Assembly: GCF_964204865.1 (NCBI RefSeq)
Contig: NC_135257.1
Location: forward strand, 11,926,151 to 11,990,150
DNA length: 64,000 nt
Direction: 5' to 3'
DNA from: Styela clava
Taxonomy: Eukaryota; Chordata; Ascidiacea; Stolidobranchia; Styelidae
The notes beneath the pieces are model-generated. The model did no database searches and was not told the DNA's origin. It worked only from the letters and a program-made list of their open reading frames with translations. This document shows, piece after piece, positions 48,391 to 61,000 of this stretch. Position 1 is the stretch's first letter. Each line of letters starts with the position of its first letter. The position numbers and the translations under genes were made by a program.

Positions 48391-51300
48391 TGTGGGTACT
48401 CGACGATATAAAACAAAAATGATGTTTTTTTCATTAAATTGTAGAAATACAGCGTTCTAACAGCTATACGATATTAATAATTTCAGCCTGGGTAACTCTT
48501 ATCTTATATCTGTGTCCATATTTTTGTTTCTACTGGGAGGTACGAAAAGATAAGTTTTTTAAGGAAACGATACATCAATATTACGACGTTCGCAGATCAC
48601 GAAGTCGGCCGTTTTGTTGTGATCTATGCGCACAATGGAAAAATGTTCAAATAGAGTTTCTGTATAAGACCCTTAGAGACAAGAAGGAACGTTTATAACT
48701 ACACACCCATTTTCACTTCAGTTTACACACACTTCGAAATACATTAAACCTCTCACGTTTTCTGGCACTGGCCATGTAAACTGAGGATGATAATTTGGAC
48801 AAGTCTGTTGAATCTTTAGGATAAATTGGCCTCTTAGTATAATGTATTCCAGTCTTTTCTATTGTTGATTTACAATGTAAAAACCTACGGAACAAAATGT
48901 CAGAAGCATCGACACCGTCTATCCATAACACTTGGGTGTCTAACTAAAAGAGTGGTGATGTATGTACCCACATTATTATATTCTCTCCGAATTTTTTGAG
49001 TACATTGACTTTTCATTGTCGACGTTATCTCAATTGTAATATGCTTCCGACGTAACACCGCCAAAGTAAACTTGTAATTTTTTGTCCTGTCGATAAAAAA
49101 TTCGTTTGATGTCATAATTTGTCGCTGACAATTCTACATTTGGTATATTATAAAGTTGGTTTTCGTGAATACTGATAAACTCCGAATATAATATAAATCT
49201 CTGACAAAACTTGAAAATGTAAATCATTCAAGGTTTTCAAAATTTATAATTTTTATGTGCGTGAGAGAAGACTTTTATTGCAGCAATGTAAAATCGTGTA
49301 TATAGGCTATATGTTATTTGATTTTATAAATGAGAGGAACATTAGAGTAAGGCCTTTAATCGCATTTCACACTTGCCTATATTTATATATTAATTTCTAT
49401 ATAAATATGCATTACTAATTATACAAGCATATATTCTAATTTTACCTTTCCGATTATAAAAGAACAGGTTAAAGTGGAAAACATATAGTAGCTATATTAT
49501 ATTTTTATAGATTCGTGTTTTTATTTGTTAAATAGTTTGACCACTACAAATTTAGAATCTGTATTGAACATATCAAAACGCTATAACTTTACCAATGCCT
49601 ATTTATATGCTCTATGTATTTGTGCGGAGCCATTTTGTAAGTATGCAAAAATCCCGTGCATGAATGCGAAATGAGTGATGATATTCATTAGGGTCAAAGC
49701 GTCATAAAAATCGAACAGTATGTTTCTCCTTCGTGCAGAAGGGTCTTGATAAGGTTAAATAGATGTAGCTCCGATCTGGTGAAAAATTAGTTTCCTCAAC
49801 GAAAGGCATTGACTCGTGTAGAATTAGATGACCGCTTCGAAAAACATCTCAAAATTGGTATTATTCAGACACCCATAATATTCATACACTTCCAATCATC
49901 AACCCGAAATGCATTTTGAATGCCGTGGTCTTGAGGGAAATGTATTTTTCATAAAAGTATTGTATTATCTATGAATAATTTGTGCCTCAATGCATGTATA
50001 TTTTGAGTTATAGATCACAAGATTTTGAATGGCGATCCGGCTTATCAATTTCTAACCAGCAGTTACAAATGTTGGAAAAATTAAATGTTGTATTTTTTTT
50101 TACTTATTGTGGAAAAAAATTTTTACGCGCAAATTGGGACATCTGATACAAAGATTTGGTATTTGAAAAATATATAACAATTCAAAAAAATTAATGTAAC
50201 ATAATAATGTTAATTTATATTTCCGTCAATGCCTAAATTGCTTCTCCCTCATCGTCTATTTATTGCTACAATAAATCAATTCAATTGCGATAGCCTTCCG
50301 CAAAATTGTTGACTAAATTCTAACTGTCGAATCAGAGTAAGTATAACTAATTTTGCTTGTAGTATTCAGTGGGTTGTCCGTCCACTTAAGCGAGTCTCCA
50401 GACAATTTCCAAATATTTGTGACCGCCATAAATCAGCCCACTTTTGGTGATGATAAGCGACCTAGAGTAAATACGGTGATCTGATATTTGGATTTACGAT
50501 AATTAACCCCATTTTTTCTGTTTAATCATTAATTAAATCAAAATATTTTATTTATAATTTATAGGAGACGAAAAGTGAATCGACCACTTCAAACGGGAGC
50601 TGTATCACGTACGCAAGAATTGCACAATACTGTACAAAAACGTTTGTCATAATTCGATGGGGATGATTTTTGAGAACAAAGCCAACAAGTTCGTTAGGCG
50701 TGGTCCGCGCAGGAGTAAACTTTACATAAGGCTCAATACATTTTAAATATTTGCTATATATATTAAGCAAATAAAATAGCACAACGGGTTATAATATTCT
50801 GATGAAGAGGGCCGCCTTTCCTACTGGATAACCGCGTGGCTTTATCACGACAAAGGAGAATATGCCCGAACGTCAATATATCGCACTGACGAGGAGGTGT
50901 TCAATTTGCAGTAATGAATACCCGTCGGGGCGCCGCTATCTGAGGAGTTACAACGCATTGTCTTGTGGACCGCAAATTTCGTGCTCAGTAACCTATTATT
51001 TATTATTGTCTTTAGCAATTAATTTTAATATAATTCCGGGATTTCAAAAGGGAAATTTTTGCTTTTAGCACTCGTTTACTCTGCAGCTATTTCGATCGTC
51101 TAGTCTAAATAAATTTTCTTTTCCAAAGTTTAAATACGATACCGCAAGTCGGATTCAGAGAAAAGCCGAATTCATTACACGATTACAGGGTCCATTATTC
51201 ATCATATACCACGCCAGTGTGTAACCCTGTGGCGGTGCGTTTCTCCAACTGCCTTCCGTGACTCATGTTAACATTAGGATTCACAATCGGTATTTCTATT

Positions 51301-52591
51301 TTATGTAAATATGTAGTGTAGCACCCCAGACAAAGTCTTCAACCAACTGTTTCTAGTCTGGCGCCCAAAACGTAGAGCTCGCATACTGTGATAGGTGTGA
51401 AAATCCTCCATGTCGAGATTTCCGTAGGCCCCGCAATTCCTCCCGTGACGCAGCAAAATGCTGTTTAATTTGAAAAAAAAAAGCCAAAAAATAGAACTTT
51501 TTTGAAGCACACCGACTATTAGACAACATCAGTTGAAGATGATTGCGTCTTTACGGGTCATGGGTAATTTTTAAATAAAATCAATATCCGCCTTAATGAT
51601 AGCAGTGTTGATCTCCTGTTTATGCGACAATCTTAAATCCATGAAAGCAAAATCTCAAGTCCATGCCCTAAATCCCAATCCTAGTGAATACAACCTTAAT
51701 TATATATATATATATACATCAAGAATGTTAAATCGATCTTTTCTGGGCCAGAAAAGTCTTCTCAACAATAACGACTTGGCAAAACGAGTCCATTTCGTGT
51801 CTAACAAAAATACATTCTCTGAATTGATTATTTGGTCGGGCTCAACACGATCGGGATTGTTGGTGCATGCACGGGTAACCAAATGGCTTTGGGAGTCAAT
51901 CAAACATCTTGCATACAATTTTTTTGTGGTCGGCGATATAGATGGACTCCGGGAGGCAAGGCCGGATTTAGACGATGGGGGACATCTGCGACTAGGTTAT
52001 GCTACGTATTGGGCCCGTCTAACAATGACGTTAAACCATAATTCATTATGACGTCATAAATGCAGGTAAATGTATTGATGTCATAAACAAGTTTAAAAAT
52101 TACGTGAATACGGAAGCTTATCCCCCAATTGTATTGTATGCCGAATTTATTTAAAAACAAAATAGTTCGAAACTGCATGACGAGGCGCCCAGGCTTAGGT
52201 TTATTGATAAATCCGACACTGCCTGGAGATTTACAAAACCATTACAAGTCAAAACTTATTCTGTGTTTGTAATTTTTTCTATCTATTTTAAAAACACATC
52301 TATTTATTCGTGCATCGACAACTTTTAATTCGACATCCATACCACCTATTTAGAGTTACCGAAGCAACATGCTTATTCGTTTTCTGAAGGCGGCCGCTTT
52401 TTTTTTCGATATTTTCAAAACTGAAAATGACCTTAAATAGCAAGTCAGGTGCCTCTGACTGCTAGCTGGAATCCAGTCCTTTTGCTTGAGCCTTAGACCC
52501 TAGATGACTAGGGCAACGGTGCACAACCTGCGGCCGCCGTGACAAAATAATGCGGCCGTCCACATACAAAATCCTATGAACAAAAAAAAGT

Positions 52592-53830
52592 TTGAAATAT
52601 AGGATTTGGAGGCTATGCTGGTGCAAAAAGAATGATGAACAGCTTGTGCAGAAGTTTAAAAATGAGGAAAATCTGCTGGACACATGGAAAGGCGCAGTTG
52701 AATATCCACAGCTACAAGAATTGGCAAGAAAAACTCTCGTTCTTTTTGGAAGCACTTACACGTGCGAAGCAACGTTTTCAAGAATGACGTACCTAAAGAA
52801 TGAATACCGAATCAGATTGTTAGACCAGGGTTGCCAGACCCCAGCGATCAAAAAAGCCAAATCAAGACATAAAAAAAGCCAGAAAAAGCCAACAATTTTA
52901 CTAAGTACAAAAGCCCCATGATTTGTCAGATTTTAAGCCATTGGCAACGTACTGATGATGATGTAGAGCCATCAGTTCATTCAGTGAGGCACACAAATAG
53001 AAAGTAAAGTTCCTATACAACTGTAGAAAGTAAAATGAATAACAAGCGGACAGCATTATTTTACCATTCAATATATACAATACAGGGTGCTGCTTCAGTC
53101 TGTCAGAATGTATATACCTACATGTTTCTACTTAAACTTGTGACCTTAAAAAATTCTCCCGTTATCTTACTTTACTATTGAAAAATTTTTCACTTTTAAA
53201 ATTTATAAACCATCAATTTTATTGAAAAATTATCTAACCCCTTCTTGCCGCTCACAGGTGGACCACTGATATCTAATTCAGTAATTTTAGCGTCGTTAAT
53301 CACATCGTTACTGCAATTGCAGAATTAAACTAAATCTCACATAAACCATATCAGGCATAATGAAAATTAAGTTAATACAACTATTTTTTCGGAAACAGAA
53401 CGTAAAACAGACAAATACCACGCGAAACTATAAAAACGAGGCAATGTTTACAACCCTGCTTGAACATCTGTCTGAGCAGCTGCAGAAACTGCAATCATTT
53501 CTTATTGGGTATGTTTAAGAGTTGATGTAACAAACAAGGAAATCGATGCTCCAGGAAATCCTAATGTTAAGTAGCTAAGTACAGGTAATAGGGTATTGTT
53601 CAGTTATTACACACTAAATATTGTATTCCATATGATTTTAATAATAGACTTGAAAAAAGCCAAAAAAAACGCCAAAAAGCCAAACGGAAATCCTGACGCC
53701 AAACGCGTTTGAAAAAAGCCAAAAATGGCAAATTTGGCGTTAAAAAAGCCAATATGGCAACCCTGTGTTAGACGTCAATCTGGAGTCTGAACTAAGGCTG
53801 ACTGATCGTATCCAGTCAGTTATCTGACTT
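52592..53830 (+). pseudogene. hAT transposase C-terminal (hATC dimerisation) fragment, interrupted
   Basis: From 52592 the frame contains YPQLQELARKTLVLFGSTY, then CEATFSRMTYLKNEYR, the hallmark of the hAT C-terminal dimerisation domain. The frame reaches LLD at about 52825, where the nested element begins; the domain resumes after 53773 with NLESELRL and a stop near 53828. Upstream catalytic sequence is missing, so this is a dead copy. Confidence 0.85.
52826..53765. mobile_element. 940-bp nested hAT-type non-autonomous element
   Basis: Inverted ends CAGGGTTGCCA; perfect 8-bp duplication TGTTAGAC (52818-52825, 53766-53773). Subterminal regions are full of AAAAAAGCCA words on both sides. It splits the transposase fragment above. 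No recognisable coding sequence of its own. Confidence 0.93.
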
Positions 53831-54983
53831 TGCAAGTATCTGGCCACATGCAAGACCAAGGGAGTCATTAAATTGCTACGATGCTTTGCAAACTTCTATA
53901 AAATAAATTCATTAAAATATTTGACATTTTATTATACTTTGGGGACAAGAAAATGGGAGCGACCGCCCTTCTCCCCCTCCCCGACTTTCTTCAAAATTGT
54001 GCAACCATCATGCAACTTGCTGCAATTAATGTGCTCAAGAATAGGTCCATCGAAAAAAAAAATCCGTTTAAAATGCGAATATTATACTGCCAAGTAGTCC
54101 TACATACTTTATAATTGGGCAGACTGCACATCGCATGGGTCAAATACGCAGTTATGACATCATGAAAGCTAAAAAAATTCGCGGGCGCGCTCATCAACCC
54201 CCATGTGGCCGTATTGAATACAAAAAATGCAATGTGGCCGCCAATAGCAAAAAGGTTGTGCACCCCTGGACTAGGGTAACTTTAGGTCTTTATTAAAGGT
54301 GACCCCAGTCTACCCATCGACGTTCTTCCTGTTCCAACGAAAAAGAGACCGTCAACTTCGTCATGAAAATATATGTATTTCTATAATTCGGAAAACATCC
54401 CAACAGTTCAACAGAGAGCAGCAATCTTTAAAGCAGCAAAATAGATTGTAAAGTTTCAAACGCACCACAGTCCGATAGGTGATTTTTGTCTCAGAAAATT
54501 GAAGATGAAAGTAATAATACAAGTAAGTTGTCGGGATAATACGAAGAGAAGAGCAGAAACATCGAATTGATGTATACAATTCAGAGTTATATAGGAATCA
54601 AGCATACTCCATTGCGCAATGATTTTAATACCTGAATTTGACATGAAATACCCTGTATATGACCATTTCTTAGTCTATGCAGAGTTCTACTTTTGCAACA
54701 TTTAACAAAAGATCACACCACCAAAAATATAATTTTGCCATAGAAACCGAATAGATTGTGTGCAAATTACTGAACAAAAAAAATAATTTTCATTAATTTA
54801 TAATATACAGGATTGAACTAAATGTTGAAAAGGATTTGATGAAATCTAAAACGCTAATTTCAACTTCTATTATGATGGTAATAAAACATACGAGGCAGAT
54901 GTATATTATTATGAAAAACTACTTTACTAAGGCCACACCTATGAATTAAAATATCAAAATCTAACCAGTATTATTAAATATAA

Positions 54984-54989
54984 TTTAAT
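54984..54989 (-). promoter_or_regulatory. Possible poly(A) signal (ATTAAA) of the coiled-coil gene
   Basis: Minus-strand ATTAAA about 100 bases after the stop at 55085. No AATAAA was found nearer. Confidence 0.35.
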
Positions 54990-55084
54990 TCTAAACCCCT
55001 ACCTGAACATAAGGTAAAAATAATAATAAACAATATCTTTGGATATATGAAAATAAAAAAAATTATGGTTTAAATGGTAAAACA

Positions 55085-58000
55085 TCAAGTCTTTTCCGCA
55101 GCAATTTCATACTGCAAACGACATTTTTCTTCCGCCATATGAATAGCATCTTGTATTTTATCCCACAGCAAACGATTGAGCGACTTCGCAAATGGTGGCT
55201 AAAATAAAGCAAAGAAGAATTAAGTTTGACAATGTTGCTCAATGTTAAGAATAGTGAATCAGATACTTTAGAAATATTGTCAAACGAAGTAAAATTGAAA
55301 ACTAGTAAGGGTATTGATGTTGAAATCTTTCCTTTGCAATAAACTTCAATGTCAACTGAAAATGAACTGTTGATGAAGGCTTCTCCATATGCTGTCTATG
55401 CCCTTCTCTCTATACAAGGCTAGCTAGCACCAATGTTAGGTAGGGAGTTATTATATATTTTTTCGCTAAAAGGCAAATTCCCTTATTAATACACATAAGT
55501 TGAAGATACGGTAATTAGGAGAAAAGTAGAAAACTGAAGAATGTATGTTGTCACATATAGATATACGAGACAGCTTAACCATACATAGGGTGAGCAAGTC
55601 ACACCTTGAAATTTTGAGATATTAAATTCTATACCGTTTCAGCAGCTATTTCTTCTACTTTCATTTTCCAATCTCTATCTAATCTCTTTTCATCAGATTT
55701 GTTTTGTTCTTCTTCGTCTCTTTTCTTAGAATCGACTGGTGTCATCAATTCTTCGAAATCTGCTTTTGACATGTTTAATATGGAACAGGCAATTGACTGT
55801 GCACGAGACATAGAAGGATCAGATTCCCTGTAATATCAGATAATAAATATTGTAACATAGACTTCTATGATAACAAGGTAATATGATAAGCTGTATCAAC
55901 AATAAACGTTGTTAAATTGACATATCAATTCCAAGGTGATAGGATAATAGGTTTTATTTTGCATATCATAAACCACATAACTGTTTCAAATAGTGTCATT
56001 TTCAAATTTAAGATAAAAGTATCAAATAAAACAGCGCTCCTAACTAGTTTCTTTGTGATTGAACGATTGGCATACTGATCTGACATTCTTGTCAAACCGA
56101 AACAGGATATACATTTGAATATTAAAAGAGAAAGCCTGCGAAGTCATTAGGAATAGGGATATGGTCTCAATCACCATCTGCAGGCATCTTTATTGGTAGG
56201 CTATCGAAATACCAAATACCAGATTTGATATCAAGACACCTACACAATAAGTGAACTGCCAATCACTATAATCGAACACAATTCAGAAATTCAATGTTTT
56301 AATCAGCTTTTAACATACCGTAGTTTAGTTTAATTCAATTGGACAATGCCGATCGAATCAATAAATATTTCCAATATTATAAATGATATATATTAGCGAA
56401 GGCCTAAGATAGGATTGGAGTTACATATTTATCTCGGGGGAGAGGAAAGCCGATTAGACAACCTAATCATATGGCGAACCAAGGCATCTCTTCCGGTTAC
56501 CAGTCCATATTGGTTATTTGTTTTCAGATGCATGGACTTGCGTGACAAACCTAGTGGTTGGGCTGACATGGACAAACTACGGCCCACGGGCCAAATCCGG
56601 TCCGTTGGGTATTCAATCTGGCCGGCCTGATGCTGTCACAACCAAACTAAAGCCAAATTTCAATGTTTTTAGCTGAAAAACACATCAAGGAATTTGACGA
56701 GATTGCGATTAAATTTAGTTTAGGCATGAGGCTCATTGTTTTCCACTTTTGCTTTTGTAACACTGCAAATGAAATTCTGTTCATAAAATGTTATTTTTTA
56801 TGTCCTGTTTATATGTCCCGCCAATCTAGATGGGTAAAATTTTTGGCCCCTGGTCGAAAAACCTTGCCCACCCCTGGGTTAGAGTGACAAACTATGGAGG
56901 CATCGCAGCCATGCCCACCATTCAAACCCCGGATGTATTAAATTGGGTGGACAACACTGAACCGTAAAGATTGTGATCCCTCAAAAAGTAGTTCCTCACT
57001 GATCTAGGAAGGCTTCTACAGAGCCCAGAGTCTTGTCTGATTTGAAACATGTATTAAAAAAATGTTACCTCATAATTTGTGCTTCCTGTCTTGCAGTCTG
57101 TTTCTGGTTATATATTGTGTTTCTTATATGACTCAGATGATCCAATAATTGACTTGATAAGATCTGGAATGTATATAATGGGGTAATCATCAAGAGTTAT
57201 TTTGGGTAGAAATGAATACAACAGATTTAAACATATGAACTGAGATCAGGACATGAATTGAAAGTCTGTGTGATTTAGATTAGATTGTTAAAAATGATCT
57301 TCGATTCTGAAAATGCATAATGTCTACTGATTTGAATTAGGTCAAGTATTCATGATATTTGAACTGAGTCCAAAATAAATCATCATACGATATTGAACAA
57401 TTGTCTTTCACAACAAAATAACTGGGAAAAAATGGAAGTTAAAAGTTAACAAAAACAGTGAAAAACCACCAAAACGTGCAAAAACGTAAAATAAGCATAC
57501 CTGTATACAAGTTGAATATTCTCTATTCTTTTCCTGGCTGATGGAAAGTTGCGTTTGCATCTTTTCTAATGCTTGCTCACTTTTTGAAGCGAGAGTATTT
57601 AGTTGTTGTTCTACAGTATTTTCTAATTGACTCGCAAGATTTTCAGCCTCAAGCTTTCGAGCTTGTTCAACCGATACTTGCTCACGCTGAAAAAATATAT
57701 AAAATAAGAAAATATATACTTGTGTTCACAAAGTCCTATTGTTTCGAAACAGTGGTTCCAAACCTTTTCAGTGCTATCGACACTTTTCCTGAATGTTATT
57801 GACTCCTCTCTAAGTAGTAAGTAATTAACGCCAATTACCGTAATCAACGTATTCGCCGAAGTTATCAAAATTTATATTAAGTGGAACTTGTAGTCGATTG
57901 TAAATTTCCCCAACTCCGAAAGCCTGCTCCACATATTATTTAGTTACTAATGTATCATACCCAGTGGCACGGTTTAAAATCAACAATTTCTGTGTGTCGT

Positions 58001-61000
58001 TTTGTAATTAAGAAATGGTATTCAATCCCCTGACATAATGCTAATAAATATTGTACATTGCAACAGTTACTGACCTAAAATTACTAGCATTTTAAAAATA
58101 CAAATCTGTTAAACTGCTTCTGCAGAAGAACTTCATTATCATATCAATTAGTAGCTATAAAATCTTCTTATTCAAAGAACCCAATGTCAGACAACCACTA
58201 CCCACAACTCACCCTTTTTTCTAACTCTGATTTAGTTTCATTATAAGATTGTTCATATCTTGCTTTGTCTCTTCCAACAGCTTGGACTTGTTTTTTCAAT
58301 GAATCAATGTAATTCTTCTTATGGGAAAGTTCTTCTGATAATTGTCTTATTTGTGCTTCTAGTTCAGACTGAAACAATCAAGAAAGCCAGTGTTTAATTT
58401 GGGTAGACTATATAAAAAAATATTTACAATAAAAATATACCATAGTCTCTTGCTCAGTCTGGTTACTCTGTTCTGCTGCTTTTATTTTTGCTCTTTGTTC
58501 TTCTATAAGTTGTCGTTTCATTGTAATGTCACGTTCAAGCCTTTGTTGATAGAAATAGAATTATGAAATGTGGAATGAATGTCTATTTGTTCTTTGTCGG
58601 TGTGATTTTATTCAATAATTCGTTTGATTCAACATTACCTTTTGTATAAAGTCAGCAATATCCAATCAAACGGACTTCCCATTTGTTATAACACACATCG
58701 CAAATGCAAAGTAACAAAAATTTGAAAAACTTGCAAGTATGCTGCAATTTTATGAAATATTTTTTGTAGTGCATCGTAAGTTGAAAAAATTAGAGAACCA
58801 CGGACATATCTAACGAACAGAAGGAAAATATAAAAAAATGCAGATTTGTGAGACTGACAAACTGGTAAAAAATGAGTTGCTGAACTCTATTACCTGGTAA
58901 GTTTTTCTTTCATACCAGTAACTGTTTCTATTTTTTCTTCATTTTCCTTTTGCAATTTTTTCATTTGATCCATATAGTGATGAGCATCAGCATTAGCCAT
59001 CTGTGCAAAACAAATTTGAACTATACAGTCTGAGAGAATGCGCTATACCACCAAATGAGTCCCTTTAATATTCACCAAATAAATCCAGAGGCAAGCTCGA
59101 ATCCTTATTTGGAAATCCCAAGTTTAAACAAATGGCCAGAGAAATTCCAAAAAAAAAAAAAAATAGGCCAATCTGCTTATAATAAGTAGCGATAAGAATT
59201 GATGAAAAAAATTCAAATCAACAAAAGAATATGGACCATTTAAATGCTGAATACTATTAGACAATCGGTTTTCAAAGGGTCCCAATGTACATGTCTATGA
59301 TACTCGCTACTTAAACAAATTTCAGAAATGAAAGGTAATGAGAAATAGCACTGTCCTAAACTAAACTCAAAATGGACGAACTGCTGGAAGCTAAGCAATT
59401 GCACCAATTGAACTGTACAATGACATACAATGAATGAATGCTTAATATAAAGCATTGCTATTTGATTTCAATTCTTCAGTAGACCACGAGTCATCAGAAA
59501 AATTGTAAGGGGACTGTTACGCAAAATTTTTCAGAAAATTTGAGAACCAGTGTATCAGTGAGACTTAATTTTTTTAATTTCTGTGAGTTTTGTTCATATT
59601 ACTCCAAAAAAATGAAAAATATAAAGATACCCTCAGTTTATTTTCCAACAGTCTATAGTCAGTATCTGAATGTTTCTGCGGTTCAGGCATAGAATTTTTA
59701 ACAGATTCCAAATTGCGTTGAAGTTCTTCTTTTTCTCTTGATATTACTTCTACTTCTCTATGTAACTTTTGGATTGACTGCAACAAAAAATAAATTTTTA
59801 CAATCAAAAGACATGCTTTCACAAAAATAAGCAATTCCACTCCTTGACGTCGTAGGGTGGTTCATGAAACCGCTTGCTTTTCATTGGTTGACTAATCCTA
59901 GAAATGGACTAGTAATCGTACACGGTGCCGAGATTTGGCATATGATTAATCTTCTTATCTGCATTCCTTTCCCCCCCAAAAAACAAAGTCCTATCCTATC
60001 TTAAAATGCATGTGATATGTAATTGTAGAGTATAGTTATAAACCCAGTGTTTTAGTCTGTAAGGTACAACTGGACAGTGGACACACAAAGATACAAAATG
60101 AAAAACAGCAGTGGACATACTTAATTAGTTCATATTTTCATGAGCTTTAGTGAATTATACTTAAAAACTTTTATCTCAAAAGTTGTGTACATTGTGCAAA
60201 CTACTTCAACTGCTGCCTGAATTTAAATTCAAACTAATATTTAATGCCGCAGTAAGGGTGGCTTTTTGTGTGACGTATTTGGATTAGACTACTACAATAA
60301 TATACTGATGTTTTTTACGAGCTGGCGAGAAGAGATATACGAAAGAAAGAAAACTCACTGCTTTTGCAGATTTCAGTCTATTTTGAACACCTTGAATCTC
60401 AGATTCCAGAAGTGTATTCTTGTCTTTCTCATCACTGACCTGGAAATTGAGAAGGATTCCATGAAATAGTATTTTTCAGAACTCAATCAGCACGTTAGCA
60501 TTATTTGCTTGTATACTGCCTTAGGAAATGCAGAATGAATGTCTCTCAGCCTTGAATCCAACTGATAATGAAATGCTAAAGGGTATTGCTTCATATAGGC
60601 TACTGTTGTGGAAAACATTGTTTTTCCTATTCAGTAGAGAAAAAAGAAGCAGATTTCCGAGATTTTACATCTTGTATTACCTGAAGAAGTTAGACTATGA
60701 TCTAACGAAAACTCATAAATAAACTTACTATTTCGAGGAAAGAGATTATGCTATTCATATGAATGTGACAGCATATAACAAAAAACACAATTTATCAACC
60801 ACTAACTAACTAAAAGACAGATTTTAATCTTCTTTTTTCATTAAAACAAGCAAATATATAAGGACAATGAGAATGGAATGTTTTTGAACTTTTCAAATAT
60901 TATGGGTATGAAAAAAATCACTATCATACTGTATATGTGTATGCATAAGCACGATGACTGACAAAAAATTTCAAAGTTGATATTATAAAACACAGCATTT

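Larger units (their letters stand above)
52514..54268. mobile_element. hAT element remnant carrying a transposase C-terminal fragment and a nested insertion
   Basis: Ends CAACGGTGCACAACCT (left) and CAGGGGTGCACAACCT (right, complement) with GCGGCC-type subterminal words. A perfect 8-bp duplication GACTAGGG lies at 52506-52513 and 54269-54276. It contains the C-terminal hAT dimerisation region and a second 940-bp element at 52826-53765. The rest of the transposase is lost. Confidence 0.92.
38263..55084. other. Gene-poor region between ALDH1A and the coiled-coil gene
   Basis: 16.8 kb with no exon I can support. Contents: candidate ALDH1A promoter patch (39080-39370), MITE (40250-40461), poly-G/poly-C tracts (42061, 44660), TA-flanked MITE (45655-46014), hAT fragment (46149), G-quadruplex motif (48363-48390), a nested hAT pair (52514-54268), and four TGACGTCA sites. 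The longest open frames (133 codons at 41175-41576, 151 codons at 51596-52051) lack recognisable domains. The rest is plain AT-rich sequence. Confidence 0.6.

Noticed and set aside
51596-52051. 151-codon ORF as a gene
   Set aside because: No recognisable domain, an overlapping frame of similar openness, and its 3' part (GGCCGGATTTAG, GGGCCCGTC) looks like transposon-end sequence.
51957-52222. Possible small transposon between GGCCGGATTTAG and GTCGGATTTAT ends
   Set aside because: The inverted match is too short and imperfect, and no target duplication was found.
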